From assembly GCF_019083995.1 (NCBI RefSeq), contig NZ_JAHRCU010000021.1, positions 1 to 64,000 of the forward strand: a stretch of 64,000 nucleotides of DNA, given 5' to 3'. Position numbers and translations under genes: made by a program. The stretch's first letter is position 1; every line of letters starts with the position of its first letter. The notes under the pieces are model-generated. The model made no database searches. It was not told the DNA's origin and saw nothing but the letters and a program-made list of their open reading frames with translations. Positions 56,177-64,000 of this stretch are shown here, in pieces. The stretch comes from Roseococcus sp. SDR. GTDB taxonomy: Bacteria; Pseudomonadota; Alphaproteobacteria; Acetobacterales; Acetobacteraceae.

Positions 56177-57176
56177 ATGAAGCCCTGCAATTCCGTGCCG
56201 ATCGCGGCCCAGGGCGGCAATCTCTCGGCCGCGCGCCAGCGTTTCCCGCAGGCGCCGCACCCCTTTCTGGATCTCTCCACCGGCATCGCGCCGCGCAGCT
56301 ACCCCGTGTCGTTGCTGCCGCCCGAGAGCTTCACACGCCTGCCAGAACCCGATTCCCATGCCGCGTTGTGCCGGCTGGCGGCGCTGCGTTACGGCGTGCC
56401 GCCGGGGCCAGGATTGTCGCGGCACCGGCACGCAGATCCTGCTGCCGATGCTGGCCGCGCTGCGCCCACCCGGCATCGCGCGCATCCTGGGCCCTACCTA
56501 TGCCGAGCACGCCCGCGCTGCCGCCCTCGCAGGCCATGAGACGCGCGAGGTCGAAACGCTCGACGCCCTGACACCGGCCACGCTGGCGACGGTGGTGAAC
56601 CCCGACAATCCGACCGGCCGCGTGCTCGATGCGCGAACCCTCGGCGTGCTGGCGGCTGCGCAACGTGCTGCGGGCGGGCTGCTGGTCGTGGACGAGGCCT
56701 TCCACGATGCCACCCCTGAATGGCTCACAGCCATCCCGCTGGTGCCGGGTGGCGCTGTCGTGGTGCTGCGCTCCTTTGGCAAGTTCCATGGGCTCGCCGG
56801 GGTGCGGCTGGGCTTTGCCGTGGCGGCGGATGCCGTGGCGGAGCATCTGGAAGCGCTGCTCGGCCCCTGGGCCGTCGCTGGGCCGGCGCTTCTGGCCGGC
56901 CTGGCTGCCTTTGCCGATGAGCCTTGGGCCCAAGGGCAGCGCGTGCATCTGCGCCAATCGGCGGCGCGGCTGGATCGCGTGCTGGCGCATGGCGGGCTGC
57001 GGGTGCTGGGCGGCACGCCGCTGTTTCGCCTTGTCCAGGCGCCGCCCGGCACCCATGCGCGCCTGGGTCGCGCCGGCATTCTGGTGCGCGAATTCCCGCA
57101 TTGGCCGGATCGCCTGCGGATCGGCCTGCCGGCGGATGAGGCAGGCTTCGCCCGGCGGGCCGGGGCGCTGGCGTGA
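56177..57176 (+). pseudogene. cobC: Threonine-phosphate decarboxylase CobC, frameshifted
   Basis: The first frame encodes the N-terminus (NLSAARQRFPQAPHPFLDLS, LCRLAALRYGVPPGPG). From about 56425 a different frame carries the rest (GTGTQILLPMLAALRPPG, VVNPDNPTGRV, VVLRSFGKFHGLAGVRLGFA with the PLP lysine, C-terminal FPHWPDRLRIGLP). The break lies within 56409-56424; adding two bases there, or removing one, restores the protein of about 333 residues. CobC makes (R)-1-amino-2-propanol O-2-phosphate for the cobalamin loop. It overlaps cobD by 4 bases. Confidence 0.82.
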
Positions 57177-58140
57177 TCACCCTTGCCCTGCTCGCGCTGC
57201 TGCTGGAAGCGGCGCTGGGCTATCCGCAGCGCCTGGTGGATCGCATCGGCCATCCCGTCATCTGGATCGGGCGGTCGATCTCGGCGATGGACCGCGGCTG
57301 GAACAAAGCCACGCGCGGCTTCGCCACCCGGCGCGCGGCGGGGGTGGCGGCGCTGCTGCTGCTGATGGGGGTGGCCGGCGGGGTGGGCTTCGCGCTGCAA
57401 TCGGCGCTGCTTGCCCTGCCTCTTGGGCTCCTGGCCGTGGCCCTTGTGGCCAGCAGCCTGCTGGCCCAGCGCAGCCTGCATGACCATGTGGCGCGCGTGG
57501 CCGTGGCGTTGGAACAGCACGGGCTGGAGGCAGGGCGCGAGGCGGTCTCCCACATTGTGGGCCGTGACCCGCTATCCCTGGACGAAGCCGGCGTGGCCCG
57601 CGCAGCGATCGAGAGCCTGGCCGAGAATTTCTCGGACGGCGTCGTGGCGCCCGCCTTCTGGCTGGCGGCGGCGGGCCTGCCCGGGGCCGCGATCTACAAG
57701 GCTGTGAACACGGCGGACAGCATGATCGGCCATCGCACTCCGCGTCATGAGGCCTTCGGTTGGGCCTCCGCCCGGCTGGATGACGTGCTGAACCTGCCGG
57801 CGTCGCGCCTCGCTGCCGGGTTGATTGTCGTCGCGGCCTGGTTGCAGCCGGGGGCCGATGCGCGCGGCGCCTTTCGGGCGGTGCTGCGTGACGCGGGGCG
57901 CACCGTTCGCCCAATGCCGGCTGGCCCGAGGCCGCGATGGCCGGCGCGCTCGGCCTCGCTCTGGCCGGCCCGCGGCGCTATGGCGGCGTGCTGGTCGAGG
58001 ATGCCCTGATGGGCGATGGCCGCCGCGAAGCTTCCGCCGCCGATATCCGTGCGGCGCTGCGCCTGTATCGCCTGGCGGATGGCCTGATGGTCGGCCTGTT
58101 GCTGCTGGCCCTGGCGGCGCTGTTCATCGCGCGAGGTTGA
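57173..58140 (+). pseudogene. cobD: Adenosylcobinamide-phosphate synthase CobD/CbiB, frameshifted
   Basis: The reading frame from 57173 encodes MITLALLALLLEAALGYPQR, HVARVAVALEQHGLEAGREA, SLAENFSDGVVAPAFWLAAA and AVNTADSMIGHRTPRHEAFG, all CobD hallmarks. At about 57900 the frame breaks; the C-terminus ([36 protein letters not shown]) continues in another frame to 58140. One missing C near 57900 explains it. The repaired protein would have about 322 residues, the normal length. Confidence 0.85.
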
Positions 58141-58200
58141 GCAGCGCCGCGATGTCGAGATGCGCCTCCAGATGCGCGGCCAGGGCGTCCAGGCCAGCCG
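58124..58200 (-). pseudogene. C-terminal remnant of a cobyric acid synthase-like gene (CobQ)
   Basis: On the minus strand about 22 codons read [20 protein letters not shown] then A-R and a stop at 58124, the shape of a CobQ C-terminus. It converges with cobD, overlapping its end. Upstream it is cut at about 58200, next to the cobB start. The fragment is short, so the identification is tentative. Confidence 0.4.
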
Positions 58201-58218
58201 GCTGTTGGCCTGAGCGCG

Positions 58219-58669
58219 ATGCGCGGTCTGGTCATCGCCGCACCGCGCTCGGGCGGTGGCAAGACGACGGTGACGCTGGGCCTGCTGGCCGCCTTCGCGG
58301 CCCGTGGCGTCGCCGTGCGCGCCGCCAAGATCGGCCCGGACTACATTGATACGGCCTTCCACGCCGCCGCCACCGGCAGGCCCGGCCTCAACCTTGATAG
58401 CTGGGCCATGCCGGCCAAGCTGCGTGATGCGCTGCTGGCGCAAGCGGCGGAAGGTGCGGAATTGCTGCTGGCCGAAGGGGCGATGGGCCTGTTCGACGGC
58501 ATTCCCGCACCCGGTGGCCGGCGCGGCTCGGCGGCGGATCTCTGCGCGCGGCATGGCATGCCGGTGCTGCTGGTGCTCGATGTCGGCGGCCAGGCACAGA
58601 CCGCCGCCGCCGTGCTGCGCGGCTTCGCCACCCATGACCCGGCCGTGCGGGTCGCCGGCGTGGTGCTGA
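58219..58669 (+). pseudogene. cobB: Cobyrinate a,c-diamide synthase CobB, truncated
   Basis: The N-terminal ATPase part is intact: MRGLVIAAPRSGGGKTTVTL (P-loop), RAAKIGPDYIDTAFHAAATG, LLAEGAMGLFDGIPAPGG. After about 150 residues (VRVAGVVL) it stops resembling CobB and reads through antisense phage terminase sequence to a stop at 58869. About two thirds of the enzyme, including the glutamine amidotransferase domain, is missing. Confidence 0.85.
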
Positions 58670-58803
58670 TAGGCATCCACCTCGTCCAGGAACAGGAAGC
58701 GCGCCGTCATCGAGCGAAGCCCGACCGCGCTGTTGGCGCCGGTCAGCACCAGGATGCCGCCCGGGAATTCCTTCGACAGCATGGTGTTGCCGCTGTCGCG
58801 GGC
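58668..58803 (-). pseudogene. Phage terminase large subunit fragment (GpA-like)
   Basis: On the minus strand about 45 codons read DSGNTMLSKEFPGGILVLTG then NSAVGLRSMTARFLFLDEVD, the typical end of the ATPase region with Walker B of GpA-like terminases. Both sides are cut: one by cobB, the other by the next gene. It is a scrap of prophage DNA. Confidence 0.75.
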
Positions 58804-58808
58804 TCGCG

Positions 58809-59177
58809 TCAGTCCTCGCGCACGGCGTCGGCGGCGATGCCCTCGCTGATCACAAAGCCCGTCAGGTAAGGCAGCCCCGCCGGGATGCCGGTCTCGCGGC
58901 TGGTGCGGCGGCCGATGCGCCAGCCCATCCAGGTGGCGGTGGCGCGCGCGATGGCGTCCGGCAGGGTGGCGCCTGCGTGGAGGTGGTTGCTGACCTCGTC
59001 CGCGAAGTGGCGCCCGTGGCGGCTGTCGAGGAAGGCGCGCACCGAGTCCGGATCCGTGCCCGTCGCGTCGTGGATCGCGGCGAAGGCGATCGGCCAGGCG
59101 GCCGGGGCGCGCTCGCCCATCGTGCCCCAGCAGCCCCAGGCTTCGTTCTCGGTGGGGAGGATGGTGGGGTTGGTCAT
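58809..59177 (-). CDS. Hypothetical protein, probably phage- or element-borne
   Basis: A 122-residue protein starting MTNPTILPTENEAWGCWGTM, with SVRAFLDSRHGRHFADEVSN and IARATATWMGWRIGRRTSRE. It carries no motif I can name. It lies between a terminase fragment and a toxin-antitoxin pair, so it is likely part of the same mobile remnant. The ATG at 59177 is preferred to one further upstream. Confidence 0.6.
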   Translation of the reverse strand: MTNPTILPTENEAWGCWGTMGERAPAAWPIAFAAIHDATGTDPDSVRAFLDSRHGRHFADEVSNHLHAGATLPDAIARATATWMGWRIGRRTSRETGIPAGLPYLTGFVISEGIAADAVRED

Positions 59178-59374
59178 CGTCGTCTCCGTCGTGGTGCCGG
59201 GGGCCATCCCCTGCGTGTGACGGACCATTCGCGCTGCGGTGCGCGGGAGCCAAGCGAGATGCGGCGTTATCTTATTGCTATAATTGAACTTTCTCGATCA
59301 TCAATCCCTGCCCGGCGGTGGCTCGCCACAGTCTCGCCTTGCCAATTCTTGCCAAGCCGGCCATCCTCCCGCGC

Positions 59375-59614
59375 ATGGGCACGATGAACATCTCCCTCCC
59401 CGACGCGCTCAAGGCCTTCGTGGATGCGCAGGTCGAGACCGGCCTCTACGGCACCAGCAGCGAGTATGTCCGCGAGCTGATCCGCAAGGACCAGGATCGC
59501 CAGCGGTTGCGCGGCCTGCTGGAGGCAGGAGCCGCCTCGCGCCCGGCTGGCGTCGCCGATGACGCCTATTTTGAGCGGCTTCGCAGCCGGGTGCGCGGGC
59601 CGGCAGGGGCGTGA
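59375..59614 (+). CDS. parD: ParD-type antitoxin
   Basis: A 79-residue ribbon-helix-helix protein: MNISLPDALKAFVDAQVETG, then GTSSEYVRELIRKDQDRQR, the ParD pattern. The start may be 59375 or 59384. A TATAAT at 59279-59284 is a possible -10 site. The stop overlaps the parE start. Confidence 0.88.
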   Translation: MGTMNISLPDALKAFVDAQVETGLYGTSSEYVRELIRKDQDRQRLRGLLEAGAASRPAGVADDAYFERLRSRVRGPAGA

Positions 59615-59937
59615 CTGCGCGCCCTGTCGTCCCCCGGGAACTTGCACAGCAGGACATCGACGAGGCGATCGCTCATTACCAGGCCGAGGGCGGCGAGGTG
59701 CTGGCGCTGCGGTTCATCGATGCGTTGCAGCAGGCCTTCCGTCGCATCGGCACGCATCCCGGCATCGGATCGCTGCGCTACGCCTATGAGCTTGGCTTGG
59801 ACGGGCTGCGCGCCTGGCCGGTGCGGCGTTTTCCCTTCGTCGTCTTCTATCGCGAGCAGCCCGACCACCTGGACGTCTGGCGCGTGCTGCACGCGGAGCG
59901 CGATATCCCCGCCTGGATGCAGGCGCCGGAGACGCCC
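59611..59937 (+). pseudogene. parE: ParE-type toxin, lacking its own stop
   Basis: GTG start at 59611 overlaps parD. VVPRELAQQDIDEAIAHYQA, LRFIDALQQAFRRIGTHPGI and WPVRRFPFVVFYREQPDHLD are typical of ParE/RelE toxins; the domain is complete to RDIPAWMQ at about residue 105. The sequence then joins the antisense strand of a methyltransferase gene and the frame stays open to 61404, giving a 597-residue run-on. The 3' end was lost in a rearrangement. Confidence 0.75.
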
Positions 59938-61215
59938 CCGCACGCGGCGCCCGGTCCGCTGGCCGGCGATGATGGAGGTGCTGGCGCCAGCGAAGGGCTC
60001 GAACACGATGTCGCCTTCGTCGGCGTAGGCGCGCATCAGGAACTCGGGCAGCGCCACGGGAAACACTGCGGGGTGCTCGGTCTCGATGCCGCGCGCCTTG
60101 TGACGGGTGATGCGCAGCACGCTGTCCGGGATCCGGGTCTCCTGCACACCCTGGCCGGCGTGCTGCCATTCCCCGACTGTCCCGTCCTTGGCGCGCAGCC
60201 CGCCCTTCTCGGAATTCACGTGTCCCGCCCAACCGCAGGGGATGATCTTGTTCGGGCGGCGGGCCTCTCGATTGAAGTGGAACAGGAGCTCGAAGGCAGG
60301 CGACAGCCGCCCGTTCCAGTCGCCGGGCAGGCCGGGCCCCTGGTCCCAGGCGTACAGCCCAAACCGCCGCCAGCCTTGCGCGCGCATCCAGTCGAGCCAG
60401 CCCGACCAATAGGGCTGCCACTCATTGTCGCGATGGGTCAGCCCCAGGTTCGCCAGCACCTGCGCGTCACGCGCGAGCGCCGTGTCCAGGTGTGCGAACA
60501 CGCCCTGCATGAGCGCGTCCCAATCCGAGACGCCGCCGGTCGTGTAGTCGCGCGGGTTGCCATAGGGCGGCGACGTGAAGAGCAACGCCGCGCGCTCTGG
60601 CCCCATCACACGCGCGATCGTGGACGGGTTGGTGCTGTCGCCGCAGGCGAGGCGGTGGTCGCCCATCCGCCAGATATCGCCGACCCGCGCGACGGCCTGG
60701 CGCGGCGGATCCGGTTCGGCGTCGGCAGGGTCATCCTCCGCCGCTGCCGCCTCCGTCCCCGCCGCGCCGTCCCCGCTCCCCTGAACCGCGGGCGCCGACA
60801 GGGCCTCGGGCGCGTCGCCGTCGGACACGGCATCTCCAGCCGCCGCGAGGATGTCCGCGAGTTCCCCCGCCGAGAAGCCGAGCGCGCCGAGGTCGATGTC
60901 CGGCACCGCCTGCACCGCGGCGAGCGCATCGCGCAGCAGCGCCTGATCCCAGGTCGCGTTCTCCGCGATGCGATTGTCGGTGAGGCGCAGCGCCTCCTTC
61001 TGCCCCGCCGACAGATGCCGCAGCACGATGGTCGGCACCTGCGCGATGCCGAGCGCCACCGCCGCCTCCAGCCGGCCATGACCGGCGATCAGCACGCCCG
61101 CCTCGTCGACCAGCAGCGGGGTGGTGAAGCCGAAGGCCAGCATGCTGGCCTTGATCTGCTCGATCTGCGCGGCGCCGTGCACGCGCGCGTTACCGGGGTG
61201 CGCCCGGATTCAGGC
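59938..61215 (-). pseudogene. ParB-domain DNA methyltransferase (N6/N4), cut at both ends
   Basis: On the minus strand the ParB-like part (HGAAQIEQIKASMLAFGFTT, RLTDNRIAENATWDQALLRD) is followed by a methylase domain with LLFTSPPYGNPRDYTTG (catalytic SPPY) and VFEPFAGASTSIIAGQRTGR (SAM motif). The N-terminus lacks its first strand: a stop precedes the GTG at 61182. The C-terminus runs into antisense parE at about 59938, losing the last part of the domain and its stop. Such genes are common in phages and integrated elements. Confidence 0.78.
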
Positions 61216-61487
61216 GCAGGGTCTGGCCGATCCGCCCATCGGCCCCAATCCCCTGTTGCGCCCTCGAGCCTCGACGGCCTCCAGGGCGAAGGGAAGGAGG
61301 GTCCGACAGGTCGGGGATCGGCTCTGGCTGGTTCGCCCCTGTCGTTGTTCGCCGGGGTTCACTTATGGTTGGCCTCTGTCTTGGGCGACACGCGATCGCC
61401 TTGATGCGATGGAGGTGATCGCCACCCTGCCGGGTGAGCGTGTGTTCCGTCCCGCCGCCGAGGGCGGCTGCACCCTGGGAGCCTGAG
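61216..61487. other. Intergenic region at the edge of the mosaic segment
   Basis: No gene is recognised in these 272 bases. They must contain the junction back to the ordinary chromosome and the promoter of the following operon. The sequence before 61488 has GGGAGCC as a modest ribosome-binding site. Confidence 0.4.
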
Positions 61488-62132
61488 ATGATCGACCTCT
61501 CCGCCCGCCGCTTCGGCTTCCTCTGCTACCCCGGCTTCGAGGAGCTGGACCTCATCGGCCCCTGGGAGATGGCCACCATGTGGCACAGCTATGCCAAGGG
61601 CCCCGCCTGTGTGACGGTGGCGGCCGAGGCGGGGCCGATGCGCTGCGCCAAGGGGCTCGAGGTGGTGGCGGCCCATGGCTACGCCGATTGCCCGCCGCTC
61701 GACTACCTGCTGGTGCCGGGCGGCTTCGCCGCCTTCGAGGTGATGAAGGACCCGGCGCTGATCGGCTTCCTGCAATCCCGCGCGGCCACGGCGCGCGCCG
61801 TGCTCTCGGTCTGCACCGGCTCCTTCATCCTCGCCGCGGCCGGGCTGCTGGAAGGCCGGCGCGCCACCTCGCATTGGAAGGGCCTGCCGCGCCTGCGCGA
61901 GATTTCGGGTGTGACGGTCGAGGAAGCGCGCTGGACGCAGGACGGGCCGATCTGGACCTCGGGCGGCGTCTCGGCGGGGATGGACCTGCTGCTCGGCTTC
62001 ATCGCCGCCGAGGGGGGCGAGGATGCGGCCTCCGAGGTGCAGTGGAACGCAGAATATTATCCGGAGGGTCACACCTATGGCGCAGCGCACCGCAGCGCCC
62101 AGGCCCCGGCGTATCTGAAGGCCGGCGCATGA
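61488..62132 (+). CDS. DJ-1/PfpI family protein (isonitrile hydratase-like)
   Basis: The 214-residue protein has RFGFLCYPGFEELDLIGPWE at the N-terminus and the nucleophile elbow VLSVCTGSFILAAAGLLEGR with its cysteine, then RATSHWKGLPRLRE, the pattern of GATase1-like DJ-1 proteins related to isonitrile hydratase. There is no C-terminal AraC HTH. It overlaps the next gene by 4 bases. Confidence 0.85.
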   Translation: MIDLSARRFGFLCYPGFEELDLIGPWEMATMWHSYAKGPACVTVAAEAGPMRCAKGLEVVAAHGYADCPPLDYLLVPGGFAAFEVMKDPALIGFLQSRAATARAVLSVCTGSFILAAAGLLEGRRATSHWKGLPRLREISGVTVEEARWTQDGPIWTSGGVSAGMDLLLGFIAAEGGEDAASEVQWNAEYYPEGHTYGAAHRSAQAPAYLKAGA

Positions 62133-63172
62133 GGCTGACCCGCGACGCGCTGCGCGGCAAGGCGCAGACCGTCCTGGGCCTGGTAGACCCCGCCGAGCTC
62201 GGCCCCACGCTGATGCATGAGCACCTGCTCTGGGACATCCGCACGCCCGCCATGAAGGCGGATCCGGACCAGGGGCCGGAGATCACCCTCTGCAACTGCT
62301 TCGCCATCAACTACGGCACGCGCAAATCGCCCCGCAATTACCGCCTGACCTGCGAGGCCACGGCCACGGAGGAGCTGCGCGGCATGGTCGCCGCCGGCGG
62401 CCGGACGGTGGTGGAGCTCAGCTCCGGCGGGCTGGAGCCGCGCCCCAATGGCCTCGTCGCGCTGGCGCGCGATGCGGGCGTGCATGTCATCATGGGCTGC
62501 GGCCACTATGTCGAGGAATACCAGCCCCAGGCCAACCGCACCCGCAGCGTGGAGCACTTCGCCGCCGAGATGGTGGAGCAGGTCACGCTGGGCGCCTGGA
62601 ACACCGATGTGCGCGCCGGCATCATCGGCGAGATCGGCTGCCAGGCGCCCTGGACCGAGCTGGAGCGGCGCGTCATGGCCGGCGCCGTGCTGGCGATGGG
62701 TGAGACGGGCGCGGCGCTGAATGTCCATCCCGGCCGCCATCCGGACCAGCCGCAGGAGGTGGCGGATTTCATCCGCGCCCATGGCGCCGATCCCGGCCGC
62801 GTCATCATCAGCCATATCGACCGCACGATCTTCGATGCCGATCGCCTGCTGCGCCTGGCCGACAGTGGCGTGGTGATCGAGTTCGACCTCTTCGGCCAGG
62901 AGCAGTCCTATTATTCGCTCGCCGACATCGACATGCCCAATGACGCGATCCGCCTGCGCTGGATCCGGCAGTTGATCGAGCACGGGCATCTGGAGCGCGT
63001 CGTGATCAGCCATGACATCTGCTACCAGTCGCGCCTCACGCGCTATGGCGGCCATGGCTATGGCCACATCTTCGCGAACGTGGTGCCGATGATGCGCCGG
63101 CGCGGTTTTTCCGAGGCGGAGATCGACGCAATCCTGGTGGCCAATCCGCGCCGCCTTCTCACCTTCGTCTGA
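62129..63172 (+). CDS. Phosphotriesterase-related hydrolase (PHP family)
   Basis: A 347-residue amidohydrolase-superfamily protein. His30 and His32 are in LMHEHLLWD; AGIIGEIGCQAP holds a glutamate where phosphotriesterase has the carboxylated lysine, as in PHP proteins; further ligands are in VIISHIDRT and VVISHDICYQS. The true substrate is unknown; lactones or amides are as likely as phosphoesters. It sits between the DJ-1 gene and an aminotransferase. Confidence 0.83.
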   Translation: MRLTRDALRGKAQTVLGLVDPAELGPTLMHEHLLWDIRTPAMKADPDQGPEITLCNCFAINYGTRKSPRNYRLTCEATATEELRGMVAAGGRTVVELSSGGLEPRPNGLVALARDAGVHVIMGCGHYVEEYQPQANRTRSVEHFAAEMVEQVTLGAWNTDVRAGIIGEIGCQAPWTELERRVMAGAVLAMGETGAALNVHPGRHPDQPQEVADFIRAHGADPGRVIISHIDRTIFDADRLLRLADSGVVIEFDLFGQEQSYYSLADIDMPNDAIRLRWIRQLIEHGHLERVVISHDICYQSRLTRYGGHGYGHIFANVVPMMRRRGFSEAEIDAILVANPRRLLTFV

Positions 63173-63184
63173 CGAGGCGCCGCC

Positions 63185-64000
63185 ATGCCCGATGCGCTGC
63201 TCAACACCAGCCTCGATGCCGCGCTCGCCGATGCGCGGGAGCGCTTCGTCGCCGCCAATCCGCAAAGCCTCGCGCGCCATGTGGAGGCGACGGCGGTGAT
63301 GCCCGGCGGAAATACGCGCACCGTGCTGTTCCACACGCCCTTTCCGCTGACCATGGCGCGCGGCGCGGGCTGCCGGCTCTGGGACGCCGATGGTCACGAA
63401 TATGTGGATCTGCTGGGCGAATACACGGCCGGCCTCTATGGCCACAGCAATCCGGTGATCCGCGCTGCCCTCGACGGCGCGCTGGATGGCGGCTGGAACC
63501 TGGGAGGCCATGGCGTGATGGAGGCGCGGCTCGCGCGGGTGATCTGCGAGCGCTTCCCCTCGATGGAGCTCGTGCGCTTCACCAATTCCGGCACCGAGGC
63601 GAACCTCATGGCCATCGCGACCGCGCTGGCCGTGACGCGGCGCCGCCGCGTGCTGGTCTTCGAGGGCGGCTATCACGGGGGCGTCCTGTATTTCGGCGGC
63701 GGTGGAATCCCAATCAACGCGCCGCATGACTGGGTGCTGGGCCGCTACAATGATCTCGGCCTGCATCTGGATGAGAGCATCGGCGCCATCATCGTGGAGC
63801 CCATGCTGGGCTCGGGCGGCTGCATCCCCGCGACGGCGGAATTCCTCGCCCTGCTGCGCGCTGAGGCGAAGCGCGTGGGTGCCGTGCTGATCTTCGACGA
63901 GGTGATGACCAGCCGCATGTCGGCGGGCGGCCAGCAGGCGCGCCTCGGCATCACGCCGGACATGACGACGCTCGGCAAATACATTGGCGGCGGCATGAGC
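63185..64000 (+). CDS. Class III aminotransferase, partial (glutamate-1-semialdehyde aminomutase-like)
   Basis: The first 272 codons are present; the gene runs off the window. [71 protein letters not shown] and [10 protein letters not shown] (PLP lysine) match GSA-like class III aminotransferases. It starts 12 bases after the hydrolase gene, so it belongs to the same operon. Confidence 0.88.
   Translation, partial: MPDALLNTSLDAALADARERFVAANPQSLARHVEATAVMPGGNTRTVLFHTPFPLTMARGAGCRLWDADGHEYVDLLGEYTAGLYGHSNPVIRAALDGALDGGWNLGGHGVMEARLARVICERFPSMELVRFTNSGTEANLMAIATALAVTRRRRVLVFEGGYHGGVLYFGGGGIPINAPHDWVLGRYNDLGLHLDESIGAIIVEPMLGSGGCIPATAEFLALLRAEAKRVGAVLIFDEVMTSRMSAGGQQARLGITPDMTTLGKYIGGGMS

Noticed and set aside
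59611-61404. A single 597-residue plus-strand protein
   Set aside because: Only the first 105 residues resemble ParE. The rest is antisense to the methyltransferase gene and exists because parE lost its stop.

Overview
The window looks like chromosomal DNA of a high-GC alphaproteobacterium, most likely Rhodospirillales/Acetobacteraceae (Roseomonas-like). This is an inference from composition, many ABC importers whose binding proteins carry RR-type signals ending in A-L-A, tight ATGA/TGATG gene overlaps and an initiator tRNA with an A-G-G/C-C-U anticodon stem. About 60 genes or gene remnants can be supported.

Layout. 0-0.2 kb: initiator tRNA and its terminator. 0.3-1.2 kb: an IS3-family remnant. 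1.4-4.6 kb: an arsenate module (ArsR-ArsC fusion, ArsJ-associated GAPDH, ArsJ). 4.7-31.8 kb: an organophosphorus and phosphite scavenging island. It holds two tandem Ugp-type ABC modules on the minus strand, each with its own metallophosphoesterase, and a partial peptide-type ABC system. On the plus strand follow a phosphonate monoester hydrolase (PehA), a complete peptide/nickel-type importer with two binding proteins, a nucleotide-pyrophosphatase-like phosphodiesterase, and a ptxABCD-like operon ending in phosphite dehydrogenase. PHO-box-like 11-bp repeats precede the ptx operon (28.33 kb) and one Ugp module (18.16-18.19 kb). 31.8-32.8 kb: an internally deleted IS3 element.

33.0-48.9 kb: a TIM-barrel/AAA/Fis regulator, a divergent TIM-barrel gene, and one long plus-strand cluster: branched-chain-type ABC importer, Tm-1-like protein (UPF0261), Tm-1/PEP-hydrolase-like TIM barrel, a two-domain SRPBCC protein, quinone oxidoreductase, sugar-phosphate isomerase/epimerase, Gfo/Idh/MocA oxidoreductase, xylulokinase and xylose isomerase. 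It reads as uptake and catabolism of an unidentified substrate feeding a pentose-type route. 49.0-49.6 kb: two IS3 fragments fused head to head. The second has the same terminal repeat as the fragment at 0.3 kb, so the intervening 48 kb is bracketed by halves of one IS type.

49.7-58.7 kb: cobalamin region. A B12 riboswitch leads a methyltransferase-btuB-btuF-btuC-btuD uptake operon. Next come a DUF1636 gene, a Zur-like palindrome, and broken cobC, cobD, cobQ (tail only) and cobB. 58.7-61.2 kb: a mosaic of phage or plasmid scraps (terminase fragment, hypothetical gene, ParDE, ParB-domain DNA methyltransferase cut at both ends). 61.5-64 kb: an ordinary operon of DJ-1/PfpI protein, phosphotriesterase-related hydrolase and class III aminotransferase, the last running off the window.

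The strongest biological themes are Pho-controlled use of reduced and esterified phosphorus (4.7-31.8 kb) and the Tm-1-like cluster with a regulator whose sensor domain resembles its own pathway enzyme (33-49 kb). All function calls come from reading sequence motifs; no database search was run.
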